Program-made: the position numbers and the translations under genes
Source: Thauera aromatica K172
GTDB taxonomy: Bacteria > Pseudomonadota > Gammaproteobacteria > Burkholderiales > Rhodocyclaceae
Direction: 5' to 3'
Assembly (NCBI RefSeq): GCF_003030465.1
Contig: NZ_CP028339.1
Location: 930,001 to 994,000 of the forward strand
DNA length: 64,000 bases
Shown here: piece after piece, positions 63,433 to 64,000 of the stretch
Position numbering within the stretch: position 1 is the first letter of the stretch
Layout: the number at the start of each line of letters is the position of its first letter
The notes under the pieces: model-generated
Database searches by the model: none
What the model was told of the DNA's origin: nothing
Seen by the model: the letters and a program-made list of their open reading frames with translations, nothing else

Positions 63433-63700
63433 CTGTTGCGTTGCATCAACGCCCGGCGTTCAAGCGGGTCTACAAGAAACTGCACGCCAACCAGCGTAAT
63501 GCGGTCCATGAGGCCATCCGTGCACTGATCACGAACCCCATGCTCGGCGAGGAAAAAAAGGCGACCTCGCCGGCGTTTGGGGCTACAAATTCGACTGCAT
63601 CAATCAGCAATATCTGCTCGCCTACTTGTGGGGTGAAACGACGCGTACCTGGCTTGCCCTCGGTCCCCACGAGAATATCTACCGCGACTTGAAGCGCTAA
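63429..63700 (+). pseudogene. RelE-family toxin gene frameshifted at a run of seven A
   Basis: The first frame reads MTVALHQRPAFKRVYKKLHANQ, then RNAVHEAIRALITNPMLGEEKK and goes off-family after the A-run at 63553-63559. In the frame reached by one extra base the family sequence resumes: GDLAGVWGYKFDCINQQYLLAYLW and RTWLALGPHENIYRDLKR, stopping at 63700. So 7 A breaks and 8 A would restore the toxin. A real mutation, a sequencing error in the homopolymer, or polymerase slippage are all possible. Confidence 0.8.
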
Positions 63701-63810
63701 GCCATCGATCATGATGACTTACGCATAAAAGCACGTCGTGTCCTGAAGGTCCGCCGCCAAGTGTTAACGGCGGCACCTGCCTTGCAAGCACGCACACAAT
63801 GCCTTAGACT

Positions 63811-63816
63811 TGTACA
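63811..63816. promoter_or_regulatory. TGTACA core, possible YefM operator
   Basis: TGTACA is the core hexamer recognised by YefM at the E. coli yefM-yoeB operator. One copy lies 31 bases upstream of the YefM-like gene; only one is seen, while the E. coli operator has two palindromes. Confidence 0.4.
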
Positions 63817-63847
63817 GTAAGTAGAACAGGTAAAAGGGGCTATCGTC

Positions 63848-64000
63848 ATGCGTGTGGTGAATTTCTCTGAGGCACGAAATAGCCTCAAAAACGTGATCGA
63901 CCAGGTCATCGACGATGCCGACTACACGGTCATTGCGCGCCGGGATGCCCCCGATGCCGTGGTGATGTCGCTGGACACCTTCAATGGCCTGATGGAGACC
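63848..64000 (+). CDS. YefM/Phd-family antitoxin, N-terminal part
   Basis: Runs off the right edge after 51 codons. MRVVNFSEARNSLKNVIDQV and YTVIARRDAPDAVVMSLDTFNGLMET are diagnostic of YefM. A YoeB-type toxin gene is expected just beyond the edge. It is the fourth antitoxin-type gene in 3.1 kb. Confidence 0.9.
   Translation, partial: MRVVNFSEARNSLKNVIDQVIDDADYTVIARRDAPDAVVMSLDTFNGLMET

Noticed and set aside
56775-63692. CRISPR array among the short repeats
   Set aside because: The repeated motifs are few, irregularly spaced by kilobases and lie at gene breakpoints, without regular spacers or cas genes.

Overview
The window looks like a chromosomal segment of a high-GC betaproteobacterium, most likely Rhodocyclales/Zoogloeaceae (Thauera, Azoarcus or Aromatoleum type). 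This is inferred from the base composition, the gene order and the protein sequences; no database search was run. No tRNA, rRNA or CRISPR array was seen. One RNA gene is clear, the RNase P RNA.

Layout. 1-9.9 kb: housekeeping genes, with the Kdo transferase waaA (partial), apaH, a probable ornithine-lipid pair (olsB and an olsA-like acyltransferase), a PfkB kinase, a SlyB-like lipoprotein, a DUF3426 zinc-ribbon protein, prmA, accC, accB and a TlpA-like thioredoxin. 9.9-17.5 kb: mpl, the dolP-diaA-yraN block divergent from rsmI, pyrC, an unusual chemoreceptor and rnpB. 17.7-35.6 kb: a complete dcw division and cell-wall cluster (mraZ to ftsZ, then lpxC), nearly every gene joined to the next by an overlap of a few bases, led by a promoter with 10-bp-phased MraZ boxes. 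36.0-53.2 kb: an ABC-transporter-dependent surface-polysaccharide locus. One operon on the plus strand carries a GT4-GT2 fusion, a DUF2304 protein, ManC, Wzm and Wzt. A second on the minus strand carries a coiled-coil methyltransferase, GT4, a three-module GT, MBOAT, an SGNH-like protein, Gmd, Rmd and GT4. Together they predict GDP-mannose to GDP-D-rhamnose synthesis, assembly of a D-rhamnan/A-band-like chain, possible O-acetylation, methyl capping and Wzm/Wzt export.

53.6-56.4 kb: a 942-residue Cys-free, Thr/Ala-rich DUF4214-RTX protein, S-layer-like and predicted to leave by type I secretion, in visibly less GC-rich DNA. 56.5-64 kb: accessory DNA. It holds an intact REP-associated tyrosine transposase (RAYT), a deleted RAYT, four copies of a short motif, a 75-bp duplicated left end, an HNH gene fragment, a DUF4160/DUF2442 pair, a gene with a DUF6447-like C-terminus, the 5' part of a SPINDLY-type TPR glycosyltransferase, an aspartic protease and four toxin-antitoxin loci. 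Two toxins are broken (one amber stop, one A-run frameshift) while their antitoxins are intact.

The items most worth follow-up are the rhamnan-like locus with its possible chain terminator and triple glycosyltransferase, the S-layer-like gene with the remains of a possible glycosylation module downstream, and a mobile unit present both as a 1.03-kb form and as a 118-bp internally deleted derivative.
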